Origin: Fischerella sp. PCC 9431
GTDB lineage: Bacteria; Cyanobacteriota; Cyanobacteriia; Cyanobacteriales; Nostocaceae
Length of the DNA: 64,000 nt
Reading direction: 5' to 3'
Assembly (NCBI RefSeq): GCF_000447295.1
Contig: NZ_KE650771.1
Coordinates: 2,745,240 to 2,809,239 of the forward strand
In this document: one piece after another, positions 18,141 to 27,900 of the stretch
Layout of the letters: every line of letters starts with the position of its first letter
Position numbering within the stretch: position 1 is the first letter of the stretch
Notes under the pieces: generated by a model
What the model was told of the DNA's origin: nothing
The model's database searches: none
What the model saw: only the letters and a program-made list of their open reading frames with translations
Position numbers and translations under genes: made by a program

Positions 18141-18761
18141 TCAATGCTGTACTTCTTCTTTTATTGAAATATATCTTGGTTGGGTTTTTACTCTTTCAAT
18201 CCACGCTTGAATAGCAGGAAACTGTTTCAAATCAAAGTTGCCTTCATCAGCAACATGGGTGTAAGCAAATAAGGCAATATCTGCGATTGTATAACGTTCG
18301 TCAACAAAAAAGTTATGACTCTGTAAATGATTTTCCATCACTTTTAATGCTCTATAACCAAATTCACGTCTTTGCTCTATGGCTTCCTTATATTCTTCTG
18401 CTTTACCTAGTATAGAAATCCAAAATCTCAATGGCGCAATAAAAGGCTGATGACTATTTTGTTCAAAAAATAACCATTGCATGACTTGCGCTCGTAAAAA
18501 GCGGTCATAAGGTAAAAATTCTGTACCTTCACTCAAATAAACTAATATTGCATTTGATTCTGCCAAATATTTGCCTGATTTAATCTCTAATACTGGAATT
18601 TTCCCATTCGGATTTTTGCTGAAAAACTCTGGTGTTCGAGTCTCATCTTTCAAGATATTCACCTCTATCCTCTCAAATGGCATACCAATTTGTGATAATA
18701 AAAGACGTATCTTGTAGCCATTACCTGAAGGTAAAAAATCGTACAATCTTAGCGTTTCCAT
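18141..18761 (-). CDS. Glutathione S-transferase family protein
   Basis: This 206-residue cytosolic GST has an N-terminal thioredoxin fold (residues 1-78) including NPNGKIPVLEI and the glutathione-binding ESNAILVYL motif, then a helical C-terminal domain with TIADIALFAYTHVADE. It should conjugate or reduce electrophiles with glutathione. N-terminal LYDFLPSGNGYKIRLLL carries Ser rather than Cys near the usual catalytic position. It is monocistronic with its own terminator. Confidence 0.9.
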   Translation of the reverse strand: METLRLYDFLPSGNGYKIRLLLSQIGMPFERIEVNILKDETRTPEFFSKNPNGKIPVLEIKSGKYLAESNAILVYLSEGTEFLPYDRFLRAQVMQWLFFEQNSHQPFIAPLRFWISILGKAEEYKEAIEQRREFGYRALKVMENHLQSHNFFVDERYTIADIALFAYTHVADEGNFDLKQFPAIQAWIERVKTQPRYISIKEEVQH

Positions 18762-18964
18762 GCCAATATCGTGTGAGATGAAGGTTTTAATTAATTATGA
18801 TGCAGTAAAATACAATCATATTTCAAAAATACTTATAAACAGAAGAAATTTTTTATAAAAACTGCAATTACATACGAAATAAATTCTCTGGAAAATAAAT
18901 TTTATTAAGGTATTATTTTTATCATTAAAATCTTTAAATCAAGTTAGTTCGCAAGGATCAAGCA

Positions 18965-19639
18965 ATGTGTGGAAGATTTACTTTAAGCGCATTTCCAGAA
19001 GTTTTAAGCCAGATATTTGAGGTCGAAAAAATTCCCGATTTTAAGCCGCAATATAACATTGCACCTACGCAAATGGTGTTAGTGGTTTTGTATAATTCTG
19101 AAAATCATAAACGTGAAATTCAGCAATTACGTTGGGGTTTAATACCTTCATGGGCCAAAGATCAAAGCATGGGAGCAAAGCTTATAAATGCTAGGGCTGA
19201 AACTGTAGCCGAAAAACCAGCATTTCGTCGCGCTTTCAAATACCAAAGGTGTTTACTAGTAGCAGATGGCTTTTACGAATGGCGAAAACAAGAAGGTAAA
19301 AAGCAGCCATATTATTTTCATCTGTTGAGCAAAAAACCCTTCGCTTTTGCGGGGCTATGGGAGGAATGGCAATCACCAGAACAAGAACAGATAAAATCTT
19401 GTACAATTTTGACAACCCAAGCTAATGAATTAGTGGAACAGGTTCATGATCGTATGCCAGTAATTCTCCAACAGGAAACTTATGATTTATGGCTAGATCC
19501 TCAAGTTCATGACCGGGAATTACTACAGCCACTACTACATCCCTATCCTTCAGAGACGATGACTAGCTATCCTGTGACCACCTTGGTAAACAGCCCCAAA
19601 AATAATAGCCCTGAGTGCATTACCTCACTCAACACTTAA
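18965..19639 (+). CDS. SRAP domain protein (YedK/HMCES family)
   Basis: This 224-residue protein starts MCGRFTLS; Cys2, exposed after Met removal, is the residue that cross-links abasic sites in single-stranded DNA in this family. Other conserved parts are YNIAPTQ, RWGLIPSWAKD, LINARAETVAEKPAFR, DGFYEWRK and HDRMPVIL (active-site His). The role is protecting abasic sites at replication forks. Length is normal and AAGGATC upstream is a plausible ribosome binding site. It stands alone. Confidence 0.94.
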   Translation: MCGRFTLSAFPEVLSQIFEVEKIPDFKPQYNIAPTQMVLVVLYNSENHKREIQQLRWGLIPSWAKDQSMGAKLINARAETVAEKPAFRRAFKYQRCLLVADGFYEWRKQEGKKQPYYFHLLSKKPFAFAGLWEEWQSPEQEQIKSCTILTTQANELVEQVHDRMPVILQQETYDLWLDPQVHDRELLQPLLHPYPSETMTSYPVTTLVNSPKNNSPECITSLNT

Positions 19640-19750
19640 ATCAGGTGAAAGTGATAAAACTGATAACTGATAACTGACAACTGATAACTGTTAAATTAGC
19701 TAATAGTTAAAAAACTCCTGCCAGTAGCCCAACATCAATAGAGGCGTCAT

Positions 19751-20272
19751 ATGCCAAGAACTCAGAAAAACGATAATTTTATTGATAAATCCTTTACAGT
19801 GATGGCAGATCTCATCCTGAAGATTCTGCCAGCAAACAAAAGAGCAAAAGAAGCCTTTGTTTATTATCGAGACGGGATGTCGGCGCAATCAGAAGGAGAA
19901 TACGCCGAAGCTTTAGATAACTATAAGCAAGCTTTAGAATTAGAAGATGATTCCCTCGATCGCGGTTACATACTCTACAACATGGGACTAATCCATGCGA
20001 GTAACGGCGAACACCAGACAGCTTTAGAGTTATATCACCAAGCACTAGAGTACAATCCCCGCTTACCTCAAGCTTTAAATAACATCGCCGTTATTTATCA
20101 CTATTTAGGCGAAAAAGCCAAAGAAGCAGGAGATGAAGACGGTGGTGAAGCACTATTTGACAAAGCTGCTGACTATTGGGTGAGAGCCATTCGCCTTGCT
20201 CCCAATAACTACATCGAAGCCCAAAACTGGCTGAAAACCACAGGTAGAATGCAAATTGATGTATTCTTTTAA
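19751..20272 (+). CDS. ycf3: Photosystem I assembly protein Ycf3
   Basis: This 173-residue TPR protein is clearly Ycf3: [27 protein letters not shown] and then three TPRs ([77 protein letters not shown]). Ycf3 acts on thylakoid membranes in assembling PsaA/PsaB into photosystem I. It is followed 24 nt later by gatC in the same direction, a probable operon. Its presence supports a photosynthetic host. Confidence 0.96.
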   Translation: MPRTQKNDNFIDKSFTVMADLILKILPANKRAKEAFVYYRDGMSAQSEGEYAEALDNYKQALELEDDSLDRGYILYNMGLIHASNGEHQTALELYHQALEYNPRLPQALNNIAVIYHYLGEKAKEAGDEDGGEALFDKAADYWVRAIRLAPNNYIEAQNWLKTTGRMQIDVFF

Positions 20273-20296
20273 GTCATTAATCATTGACCAAATTTT

Positions 20297-20587
20297 ATGC
20301 TCGATCGCGAACAAGTCCATAAAGTAGCCCATCTTGCTCGTTTAGAATTAACGCCAGAAGAGGAAGAACAATTCACTACTCAACTGGCTAGTATTCTGGA
20401 CTATTTTGAGCAGCTTAGTGAATTAGATGTTAGCGACGTACCACCCACAACACGGGCTATTGATGTCAGCAATGTGACACGCGCCGACGATCTTCAACCA
20501 TATAGCGATCGCGAAGCAATTCTTCAAAGTGCGCCAGAACAAGAAGGCGAATTTTTCAAAGTGCCAAAAATTCTGAATGAACAATAG
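20297..20587 (+). CDS. gatC: Aspartyl/glutamyl-tRNA amidotransferase subunit C
   Basis: This 96-residue protein matches Gat[43 protein letters not shown] and a C-terminal [11 protein letters not shown]. GatC is the small scaffold subunit of GatCAB, which converts Glu-tRNA(Gln) to Gln-tRNA(Gln). gatA and gatB are not in the window. It probably shares the ycf3 transcript. Confidence 0.95.
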   Translation: MLDREQVHKVAHLARLELTPEEEEQFTTQLASILDYFEQLSELDVSDVPPTTRAIDVSNVTRADDLQPYSDREAILQSAPEQEGEFFKVPKILNEQ

Positions 20588-20702
20588 TTTAGTGGATAGT
20601 GGATAGTGGATGGTGGATAGTGGATGGTGGATAGTAAATAGTAGTTGATTTATTACTACGAACCCCGATCCCCGATCCCCTATCCCCTATCCCCTATCCA
20701 CT
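20588..20702. repeat. gtggata / ccctatc compound repeat
   Basis: The left half is tandem tagtgga/tggtgga units, the right half cccctat units; the halves are complementary (GTGGATAG against CTATCCAC). This is the same two-half architecture as the arrays at 11659, 16884 and 48919. Confidence 0.85.
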
Positions 20703-20725
20703 TACATCATCAAAGGAGGATAATT

Positions 20726-21694
20726 ATGGGTTTGGGAATTCTCAAAGATGGTAAGTGGCTATCTGAACGGGAACAAGAAGACTCAGCAGGTAAATTTATC
20801 CGTCCTTCTACCACTTTCCGCAACAAAATCACCGCCGATGGTTCTAGTGGGTTTCAGGCGGAAGCAGGGCGTTATCATTTGTATATTTCCTGGGCTTGTC
20901 CTTGGGCGTGTCGCACTGCTATTATGCGCCAACTGAAAGGACTGCAAGATATTGTCGGGATGTCGGTAGTTGCTCCCGAAATTCACGACAACGGCTGGGA
21001 ATTTGCAGATGAACCAGGCTGTATTCCTGATAAAGTTAACGGTGCTGATTATCTCTGGCAAATTTATCTCAAAGCTGATCCCAACTATAGCGGACGTGTC
21101 ACAGTTCCCGTGTTGTGGGATGCACAAAGTAATACAATTGTCAATAACGAATCCCGCGAAATTATGCGGATGTTTGACACTGAGTTTGATCATCTTGTTC
21201 AAAACAATGTAAATTTTTATCCAGAAAATTTACAAAAGGTTATTGACGAAACAATAGATGCTATTTACCAACCGATTAATAATGGTGTGTATCGGGCAGG
21301 ATTTGCTACTAAGCAAGCAGCCTATGATGAAGCAGTAACAGAATTATTTAACGCTCTTGATCATTGGGAAAAAATTTTAGGAGAGCAACGTTATCTGTGT
21401 GGGGATCAAGTTACGGAAGCAGACTGGTGTATGTTCACAACTTTGTTTCGCTTCGATCCAGTTTACTATGTGCATTTTAAGTGCAACTTACGCCGGATTG
21501 TAGATTATCCTAATTTGTGGAATTATCTCAAAGACTTGTACCAACAGCCAGGGGTTAAACAGACTTGTAATTTAGACCACATCAAGCGACATTATTACCG
21601 GAGTCATCCCAAAGTCAACCCAACTCGCATTGTTCCGAAAGGGCCACTGATTGATTTTGATGCTTCCCATAATCGCGATCGCATGTTTGGGTGA
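20726..21694 (+). CDS. Glutathionyl-hydroquinone reductase (Xi-class GST)
   Basis: From the ATG at 20726 (AAAGGAGG 7 nt upstream) this 322-residue protein is a Xi-class GST. The frame extends upstream only through repeat sequence. It carries WACPWACRT, whose CPWA cysteine attacks glutathionyl-hydroquinones, and a C-terminal helical domain with GDQVTEADWCMFTTLFRFDPVYY. The enzyme removes glutathione from quinol adducts using GSH. It shares a convergent terminator hairpin at 21721-21756 with the hydrolase gene. Confidence 0.93.
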   Translation: MGLGILKDGKWLSEREQEDSAGKFIRPSTTFRNKITADGSSGFQAEAGRYHLYISWACPWACRTAIMRQLKGLQDIVGMSVVAPEIHDNGWEFADEPGCIPDKVNGADYLWQIYLKADPNYSGRVTVPVLWDAQSNTIVNNESREIMRMFDTEFDHLVQNNVNFYPENLQKVIDETIDAIYQPINNGVYRAGFATKQAAYDEAVTELFNALDHWEKILGEQRYLCGDQVTEADWCMFTTLFRFDPVYYVHFKCNLRRIVDYPNLWNYLKDLYQQPGVKQTCNLDHIKRHYYRSHPKVNPTRIVPKGPLIDFDASHNRDRMFG

Positions 21695-21720
21695 TGACAT
21701 TTTGCAATTCCAAATACATC

Positions 21721-21756
21721 AGATCCCCGATTTTTATTTAAAAAAGTCGGGGATCT
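21721..21756. terminator. Bidirectional terminator palindrome (AGATCCCCGA family)
   Basis: AGATCCCCGA...TCGGGGATCT with A/T-rich inner arms lies between two convergent genes ending at 21694 and 21779. Related palindromes occur at 37379-37410 and 62930-62963. Confidence 0.75.
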
Positions 21757-21778
21757 ATAACTCCTCAATAATTGCAGA

Positions 21779-22720
21779 CTAAGCACTAGCTAGAGAAAAA
21801 ACCCATTCCCGCAGTAAAGGATTAACCTGATCTGGTACTTCATCATGGGGACAATGACCCGCGCGGAGAAAGTGTTCTGTCAATTGAGGATAATATTGAC
21901 GGAATTTCTGAGAACGTTCTCTAGCGTTTATCCAAGGATCGGCTTCTCCCCATAATAGTAGTAACTGACAAGTTAATTGCTTAAGTAGCATATCTACTTT
22001 TTCACCTTGGGGAGTTCTAAACACCGAAGAAAAGACATCGAAAGCACCTTGATCATAAGCAGGGCGAGAAATTTCTTCTATTAATTGTTCTGTGATTGCG
22101 CTTTTGTCCAGATAAACTTTTTCTAGAGTTTGACGAATGACGCTTTTTTGCCGGAGGTAGTGAAATAATAGAAACTGGGCAAAAGGTTGTTGAAAAATCC
22201 ATTTGGCAACATCACCCAAAAGTTTCTGCAAATTATCTGGCTGTTGGGGTGGTTCTATTTGAGTTTGCAGTGCTTCTGGTTCTGCTGTATGCTCGTTCTC
22301 ATTAAACGGGCCTGCACTGTTTAATAATACTAAACCCGCCACTGCATCACAACGTTGGGCTGCGACACATAAGCTAGCATAACCACCCAGAGAATTACCT
22401 GCTAACACTGCTTTTTGACCGATAACTTCAGTGATAAAGTCATAAAGCTGGTCTCGCCACAGATCACCGCCATACTCTAATTTTGGCTTGGCTGAACGCC
22501 CAAATCCTAAAAGATCTATAGCCCAAACTTCAAAATCGTGCTGTAGTTCAGCAATGTTTTTGCGCCAATGGTCAGTAGAAGCACCAAATCCATGCACTAA
22601 CAGTAAAGGTGGATGTTGGGGTTGGGGTTGTCCTGCTTGTACATAGTAAATATTATGCCCTCGCCACTGCCAGTATTTGCCAGGAATAGGGGTTGTAGAG
22701 GAGACTATTGTTGCCTGCAT
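21779..22720 (-). CDS. Alpha/beta-fold hydrolase
   Basis: This 313-residue hydrolase shows HGFGASTDHW (oxyanion hole), a GNSLGG nucleophile elbow, LLWGEADPWI (acid) and AGHCPHDE (catalytic His). The cap domain lies around residues 150-235. The pattern GFGRSAKP and overall layout resemble cyanobacterial and chloroplast hydrolases related to pheophytinase and chlorophyll dephytylase, but also generic esterases, so the substrate is not assigned. It is divergent from aroE, with 82 bp between starts. Confidence 0.85.
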   Translation of the reverse strand: MQATIVSSTTPIPGKYWQWRGHNIYYVQAGQPQPQHPPLLLVHGFGASTDHWRKNIAELQHDFEVWAIDLLGFGRSAKPKLEYGGDLWRDQLYDFITEVIGQKAVLAGNSLGGYASLCVAAQRCDAVAGLVLLNSAGPFNENEHTAEPEALQTQIEPPQQPDNLQKLLGDVAKWIFQQPFAQFLLFHYLRQKSVIRQTLEKVYLDKSAITEQLIEEISRPAYDQGAFDVFSSVFRTPQGEKVDMLLKQLTCQLLLLWGEADPWINARERSQKFRQYYPQLTEHFLRAGHCPHDEVPDQVNPLLREWVFSLASA

Positions 22721-22802
22721 GATTCCAAAGAAATGTTAAGTCACCTCTAATAATTGTAGGTTAATGGTTAGTAGTAAATAACTAAAGACAAAGGATAAAC
22801 AA

Positions 22803-23666
22803 TTGATTACAGGAAAAACCAAACTTCTCGGAGTCATCGGACATCCAGTAGAACATTCACTGTCGCCAGTTATGCACAATGCAGCGATCGCGCAATTGGG
22901 AATAGATTATGTCTATCTGCCTTTTCCCATTAAACCAGAAGATTTATACACGGCTGTTTTTGGATTTGCAGCGATTGGTGTTGTGGGTTTTAGTGTCACC
23001 ATTCCTCATAAACAGGCAGTTATACCGCTTTTGTCAGCAGTGGAACCCATCGCTCAAGCCGTAGGCGCAGTTAATACTGTTACTAATAAAAATAACTCTT
23101 GGGTAGGTACTAACACTGACGTAGAAGGTTTTCTTGCTCCCTTACAAACATATCATCAAGATTGGAGTCAGAAAGTAGCAGTTATTTTAGGTAATGGTGG
23201 TGCTGCAAGAGCTGTAGTAGCAGGTTGTACACAGTTGGGATGTGCAGAAATTCATGTTGTCGGGCGAAATGTCCAGCGATTGAGAGATTTTTCTAAGAGT
23301 TGGGAAAATTCGCCACTGCAACTTAATCTCAGTGTTCACAAATGGGACGAATTACCCCAATTAATGCCACAAGCAGACTTACTCATCAACACAACTCCCA
23401 TCGGTATGTATCCCAAAGTAGATGAATCACCTTTGAGTGCAGCAGAAATGGCAAACTTATCATCACAAGCGATCGCCTATGATTTAATCTACACTCCTAA
23501 CCCAACCAAATTTTTACAACAGGCGCAACAGATCGGTGCGATCGCCATCGATGGACTAGAAATGCTTGTCCAACAAGGTGCAGCAGCATTAAAAATCTGG
23601 TTGCAACAAGAAAGCGTACCTGTAGATGTGATGCGTCAAGCTTTGCAAAAGCATTTAGGTTTGTAA
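22803..23666 (+). CDS. aroE: Shikimate dehydrogenase
   Basis: This 287-residue enzyme starts at TTG (22803) with AAAGGA upstream. Motifs are HSLSPVMHN (shikimate binding), SVTIPHK with the catalytic Lys, GTNTDVEG with the catalytic Asp, and the NADP Rossmann GNGGAARAVV. It reduces 3-dehydroshikimate to shikimate with NADPH, the fourth step of the aromatic amino-acid pathway. Length is typical. Confidence 0.95.
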   Translation: MITGKTKLLGVIGHPVEHSLSPVMHNAAIAQLGIDYVYLPFPIKPEDLYTAVFGFAAIGVVGFSVTIPHKQAVIPLLSAVEPIAQAVGAVNTVTNKNNSWVGTNTDVEGFLAPLQTYHQDWSQKVAVILGNGGAARAVVAGCTQLGCAEIHVVGRNVQRLRDFSKSWENSPLQLNLSVHKWDELPQLMPQADLLINTTPIGMYPKVDESPLSAAEMANLSSQAIAYDLIYTPNPTKFLQQAQQIGAIAIDGLEMLVQQGAAALKIWLQQESVPVDVMRQALQKHLGL

Positions 23667-23706
23667 AGGGATGGGGGACAAAACAATTAAAAATTATGAC
23701 TATTGT

Positions 23707-23772
23707 AGAGACGCGATTCATCGCGTCTAATGACCAATAACTAATGACAAATGACAATTGACCATTGACCAA
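23707..23772. repeat. AGACGCGAT palindrome plus gac/caat short repeats
   Basis: AGACGCGAT-tc-ATCGCGTCT (23709-23728) lies between convergent aroE and the DUF72 gene and may terminate both. It is followed by 7- to 9-mers such as aatgaccaataactaatgac. Confidence 0.75.
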
Positions 23773-24627
23773 TTACCAAAGATTGAGTTGATTGGGTGGA
23801 GAGTCTAAGTTATTCCAAGGTAGGGGTGGGACTTTGACACCGCTTTGTTCGAGTAATTTTTGGAAATGACGGGCTGTGTTTGGCGATCGCTCTTCTACGG
23901 GACAATGAACAAAAAAATATATTCGCTTTCCCTGCTGCAACCATTGCTGAATTTGTGTAACCCACTCTGCCATAAAAGGCTGATTAATTTCTAAATTGGG
24001 ATGGGAAATAAACCGAATCAAACTAAAAGGTGCAGTGATGCTAAATTGGACTGGTAGTTTGGGTTTGCGTCGTTCTGATTCTAGTTGGGGATCATCATCG
24101 CCAGTGTAAATCGGGCGAGTGTCTAGCAATACTCTTCCCACACCGAATTTTTCTAATAGTGCAGTTAAATTACTGGCGTGGGGTTCTTTGAACCAGTCGC
24201 GGTGTCGCACTTCTAAAGCTAATGGTGTTTCTGTATGCGGCCAAGCTGACAAAAAAGCGGTGAGATCGTCAATTAATGTCGGTGCATAACTAGGCGGTAA
24301 CTGGGCAAAAATCGGGCCAAGATGCTTACCTAAAGGACGCATTACCTCGATAAATTTCTCAGCATCAGCGATATGAGGTTGCAGCTGTTGATTATGGGTA
24401 ATATCTCGTGGTAATTTTAAGCAAAATTCAAAACCTGGTGGTGTATCAGTTGCCCAGCGAGCTACGGTTTGTTGATTTGGTATAGCGTAAAATGTAGTGT
24501 TACCTTCCACTGTCGTGAAACGACGGCTGTAGAGATGGAGAAAGTCAGCTGGTCGAGTACCTGGTGGAAAAAGTTCACCTACCCAGCCTTTATATGCCCA
24601 AACAGCACAACCGATTAAAAAGCTCAC
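23773..24627 (-). CDS. DUF72 (YecE-like) protein
   Basis: This 284-residue protein is a DUF72 TIM-barrel: IGCAVWAYKGWVGELFPPGT at the start, FTTVEGNTTFYAIPN, FCLKLPRDITH, LALEVRHRDWF and RIYFFVHCP. The biochemical function of the family is unknown; the barrel and conserved acidic residues suggest a metal-dependent enzyme. It is monocistronic and convergent with aroE. Confidence 0.9.
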   Translation of the reverse strand: MSFLIGCAVWAYKGWVGELFPPGTRPADFLHLYSRRFTTVEGNTTFYAIPNQQTVARWATDTPPGFEFCLKLPRDITHNQQLQPHIADAEKFIEVMRPLGKHLGPIFAQLPPSYAPTLIDDLTAFLSAWPHTETPLALEVRHRDWFKEPHASNLTALLEKFGVGRVLLDTRPIYTGDDDPQLESERRKPKLPVQFSITAPFSLIRFISHPNLEINQPFMAEWVTQIQQWLQQGKRIYFFVHCPVEERSPNTARHFQKLLEQSGVKVPPLPWNNLDSPPNQLNLW

Positions 24628-24970
24628 AATTCTTGTATTCCTTCATTAAATATCTTCATTCTGCATCCAAATTTTTTCAATATACCGCAAAGGGTTTAAA
24701 CCCTTTGCTAATAGCACAAATCGTCTGAAGATGACTTCATACAATCAATCAGTCTGCTTCAGCAAACTTTCACTATGAGACTACGATTGAAATCGCAGGC
24801 TTTTATAGTTATTTAAAGTTTGTAAAATAAGGTTAGACTTTTGTAAAGCGAGATTAATTCTTTTTGATATCTCTATTTAAGATCACAGTGACGTCTATTT
24901 TTTTCACTTAAATTGTAATTATTTGCACCCGTAAGCTTTTGGTCTGATTAATATAATTTAATTTTTTACA
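24628..24970. other. Intergenic region upstream of giant hybrid kinase
   Basis: This gap holds a palindrome CAAAGGGTTTAAACCCTTTG (about 24688-24707) followed by CTAATAG, resembling parts of the element at 9371-9527. The remainder is AT-rich and probably carries the promoter of the downstream kinase gene. Confidence 0.55.
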
Positions 24971-27900
24971 ATGAAAATATTAATTGTCGAGGATGATGAG
25001 CTGGTTGCTCATGTACTTGCTGCTGTCCTTACTAATTACAATTATGCTGTGGAAACAGCCTCAAATGGTCAGGCAGCTTGGGATTTAATACAGACTTATG
25101 ATTATGATTTAATTCTCCTAGACGTTATCTTACCAGAGATAGATGGTATCACTCTGTGTCGGCAAATCAGAGCGCATGGTTTGCAAATGCCAATTTTATT
25201 ATTGACTGGTTGTGATAGTAGCCATGAAAAGGCGATTGGTTTAGATGCTGGCGCAGATGACTACCTTGTCAAACCTTTTGATGAAGAAGAATTAGTGGCT
25301 CGGATCAGGGCGCTGTTACGTCGTGGTAGCGTAGTATCTCAACCAGTTTTGGAATGGGATAATTTGCAACTTGATCCCACAAGTTGTGAAGTTACCTATG
25401 CTGGAGAGTTATTATTATTAACTCCCAAGGAATATGCTTTGCTGGAGTTGTTTTTACGAAATAGTCGCCGAGTTTTTAGCTGCGGGATGATTTTGGAGCA
25501 TCTCTGGTCCTATGAAGACATACCAGGAGAAGAAGCTGTTCGCACCCATATTAAAGGATTACGGCAGAAATTAAAAGCTGTGGGTGCGCCTGGGGATTTC
25601 ATTGAAACAGTCTATGGTATTGGTTATCGGTTAAAACCACGTAGAGAAGAGAGGGGGATACGGGGAGATGGGGGACAGGGAGGACGCGGGGACACGGAGA
25701 CGCAAAGACAACACGGGGAAGAGGGGAGACATGGAGGACAAGGGGAAGAGGGAGGACGCGGAGACACGGAGACGCAAAGACACGGGGAAGAGGGAAGACA
25801 TGGAGGACAAGGGGAAGAGGGAGGACGCGGGGACACGGAGACGCAAAGACACGGGGAAGAGGGGAGACATGGAGGACAAGGGGGACAAGGGGGACAAGAG
25901 GACACGGGGAATACAGATGAAATATTCTCCGTGTCACCGCGTCACCACGTCACCGCATCTTCACAAGCGTCACCGCGTCTCTCCTTCTCCGCGTCTTCAG
26001 AAGCATCTTCTCAACCACAGACACTTGCGGCTGTTGCTGGAGTTTGGCATAAGTATAAAGTTAGGGTAGAAGAACAAGTAGGATTGTTAGAGCAAGCTGC
26101 TGATGATGCTCAAAGTCAAAAATTAAATCAAAAGCTACAAAAACAAGCTTTGCAAGAAGCACATACCCTTGCTGGATCATTAGGTACTTTTGGCTTTGCT
26201 GTTGGTTCCCAACTTGCGCGCAAAATTGAGCTTTTACTCAAAGCTAATAAAACTTTGAGTGAAGATGACACTACTCAATTGGTTGGTTGGGTTCAGCAAT
26301 TGCGCCAGGAAATCGCAAATAATGATCAAGACACAAAATCTAGACTCCATTCTGAAGATGAGCATCCTTTGTTGTTGGTGGTAGATAGCGATTGCACTTT
26401 CACCGAGCAAATCCAACAAGCAGCTACTCACAAAAATTTACAGGTGGCGATCGCTACTGATACTATAACTGCCAGAAATATTTTGTATCAAAATCATCCT
26501 AGTATAGTACTGCTAGACCCAGATATTTCTTGTGATCACGAAGACAGTTTCAACCTGTTAGCAGAGTTGCATCAGCGTAAACCTCCTGTACCAGTAATAG
26601 TTTTAACCAAAGACAGTGATTTTAGCAATCGTTTACAAGCTGCTCGCAATGGTGGACACACTTTTTTACCGAAACCGATGTCTGCTAACCAAGTGCTAGA
26701 AGCAGTCAATCAAGTGTTGCAAGAATCTCCCCATGCAGAAGCACACATCCTAGCTGTAGACGATGATCCTAAAATTGGGGAGTTGTTACAAAAATTACTC
26801 TTGCCTTGGGGAATCAAAGTGACATCTTTGTCAAATCCCCTGAAATTTTGGGAAACTCTAGAAGCAGTCAGACCAGATTTACTGATTCTGGATGTGGAAA
26901 TACCAGGAATAAATGGTATAGAAATTTGTCAAGTCGTACGCAATGATCCCCAATGGAGTGAACTACCAATCCTATTTCTCACAGTTCATAACGATGCTGA
27001 TATTGTGAATCAGGTTTTTGCGGTTGGTGCAGATGATTTTGTCAGCAAGCCCATTGTTGGACCAGAACTGATTACTAGGATTGTTAATCGGCTAGAACGA
27101 GTTAGCTTACGGCGGATGCGAGAAATTTATCAAACAGGAAATACGCAAACACAGACGCAGATCAACACCCGCTTGCGTCAACAAACAACAATAGAACAAG
27201 AATTACGCCAAGCTAAGGATGAATTAGAACAGCGAGTAGCAGAACGCACAGCCCAACTAACTAAAATTAACGAACAACTCCAGTCTGAACTCAACGAACG
27301 CCAACGCGCCCAAGAAGAACTGCGAAATTCTCAAGCGATGTTTGCTGGTATAGTAGCGATCGCCGATGATGCAATTATTTCTATTGATAGCAGTCAAAAG
27401 ATTACTCTGTTTAACCAAGGTGCAGAGAAAATATTTGGTTACACTAGCCAAGAAGTGTTAGGACAGCCCCTAGATTTATTGCTCCCATCACAATATACTC
27501 AGGCACATCGACAGCATGTAGCAGACTTTGGTAAATCTCCAAAAGTCGCCCGGCGAATGGGAGAACGTCGGGAAATTTATGGTAGGCGTAAAGATGGTAC
27601 AGAGTTTCCCGCAGAAGCTTCTATTTCTAAGTTACAACTGGGTCAAGAAATAGTGTATACGGTTTACTTGCAAGACATAAGTGATCGCAAGCAAGTAGAA
27701 CGAATGAAAGATGAATTTGTTTCGGTTGTCAGTCACGAACTCCGCACACCCCTAACTTCAATTCATGGTTCCTTGGGAATGTTAGCGAGTGGTTTAATCA
27801 AACCTGATTCCGAACAGGGAAAACGCTTGCTGCAAATTGCGGTGGATAGTACTGAACGTCTTGTGAGGCTGATCAACGACATTCTTGATATCGAGCGCAT

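Noticed and set aside
25599-25937. Minus-strand frames rich in SPCPPCLPSSP
   Set aside because: Antisense of the repeat-derived linker in the kinase gene, no independent support.
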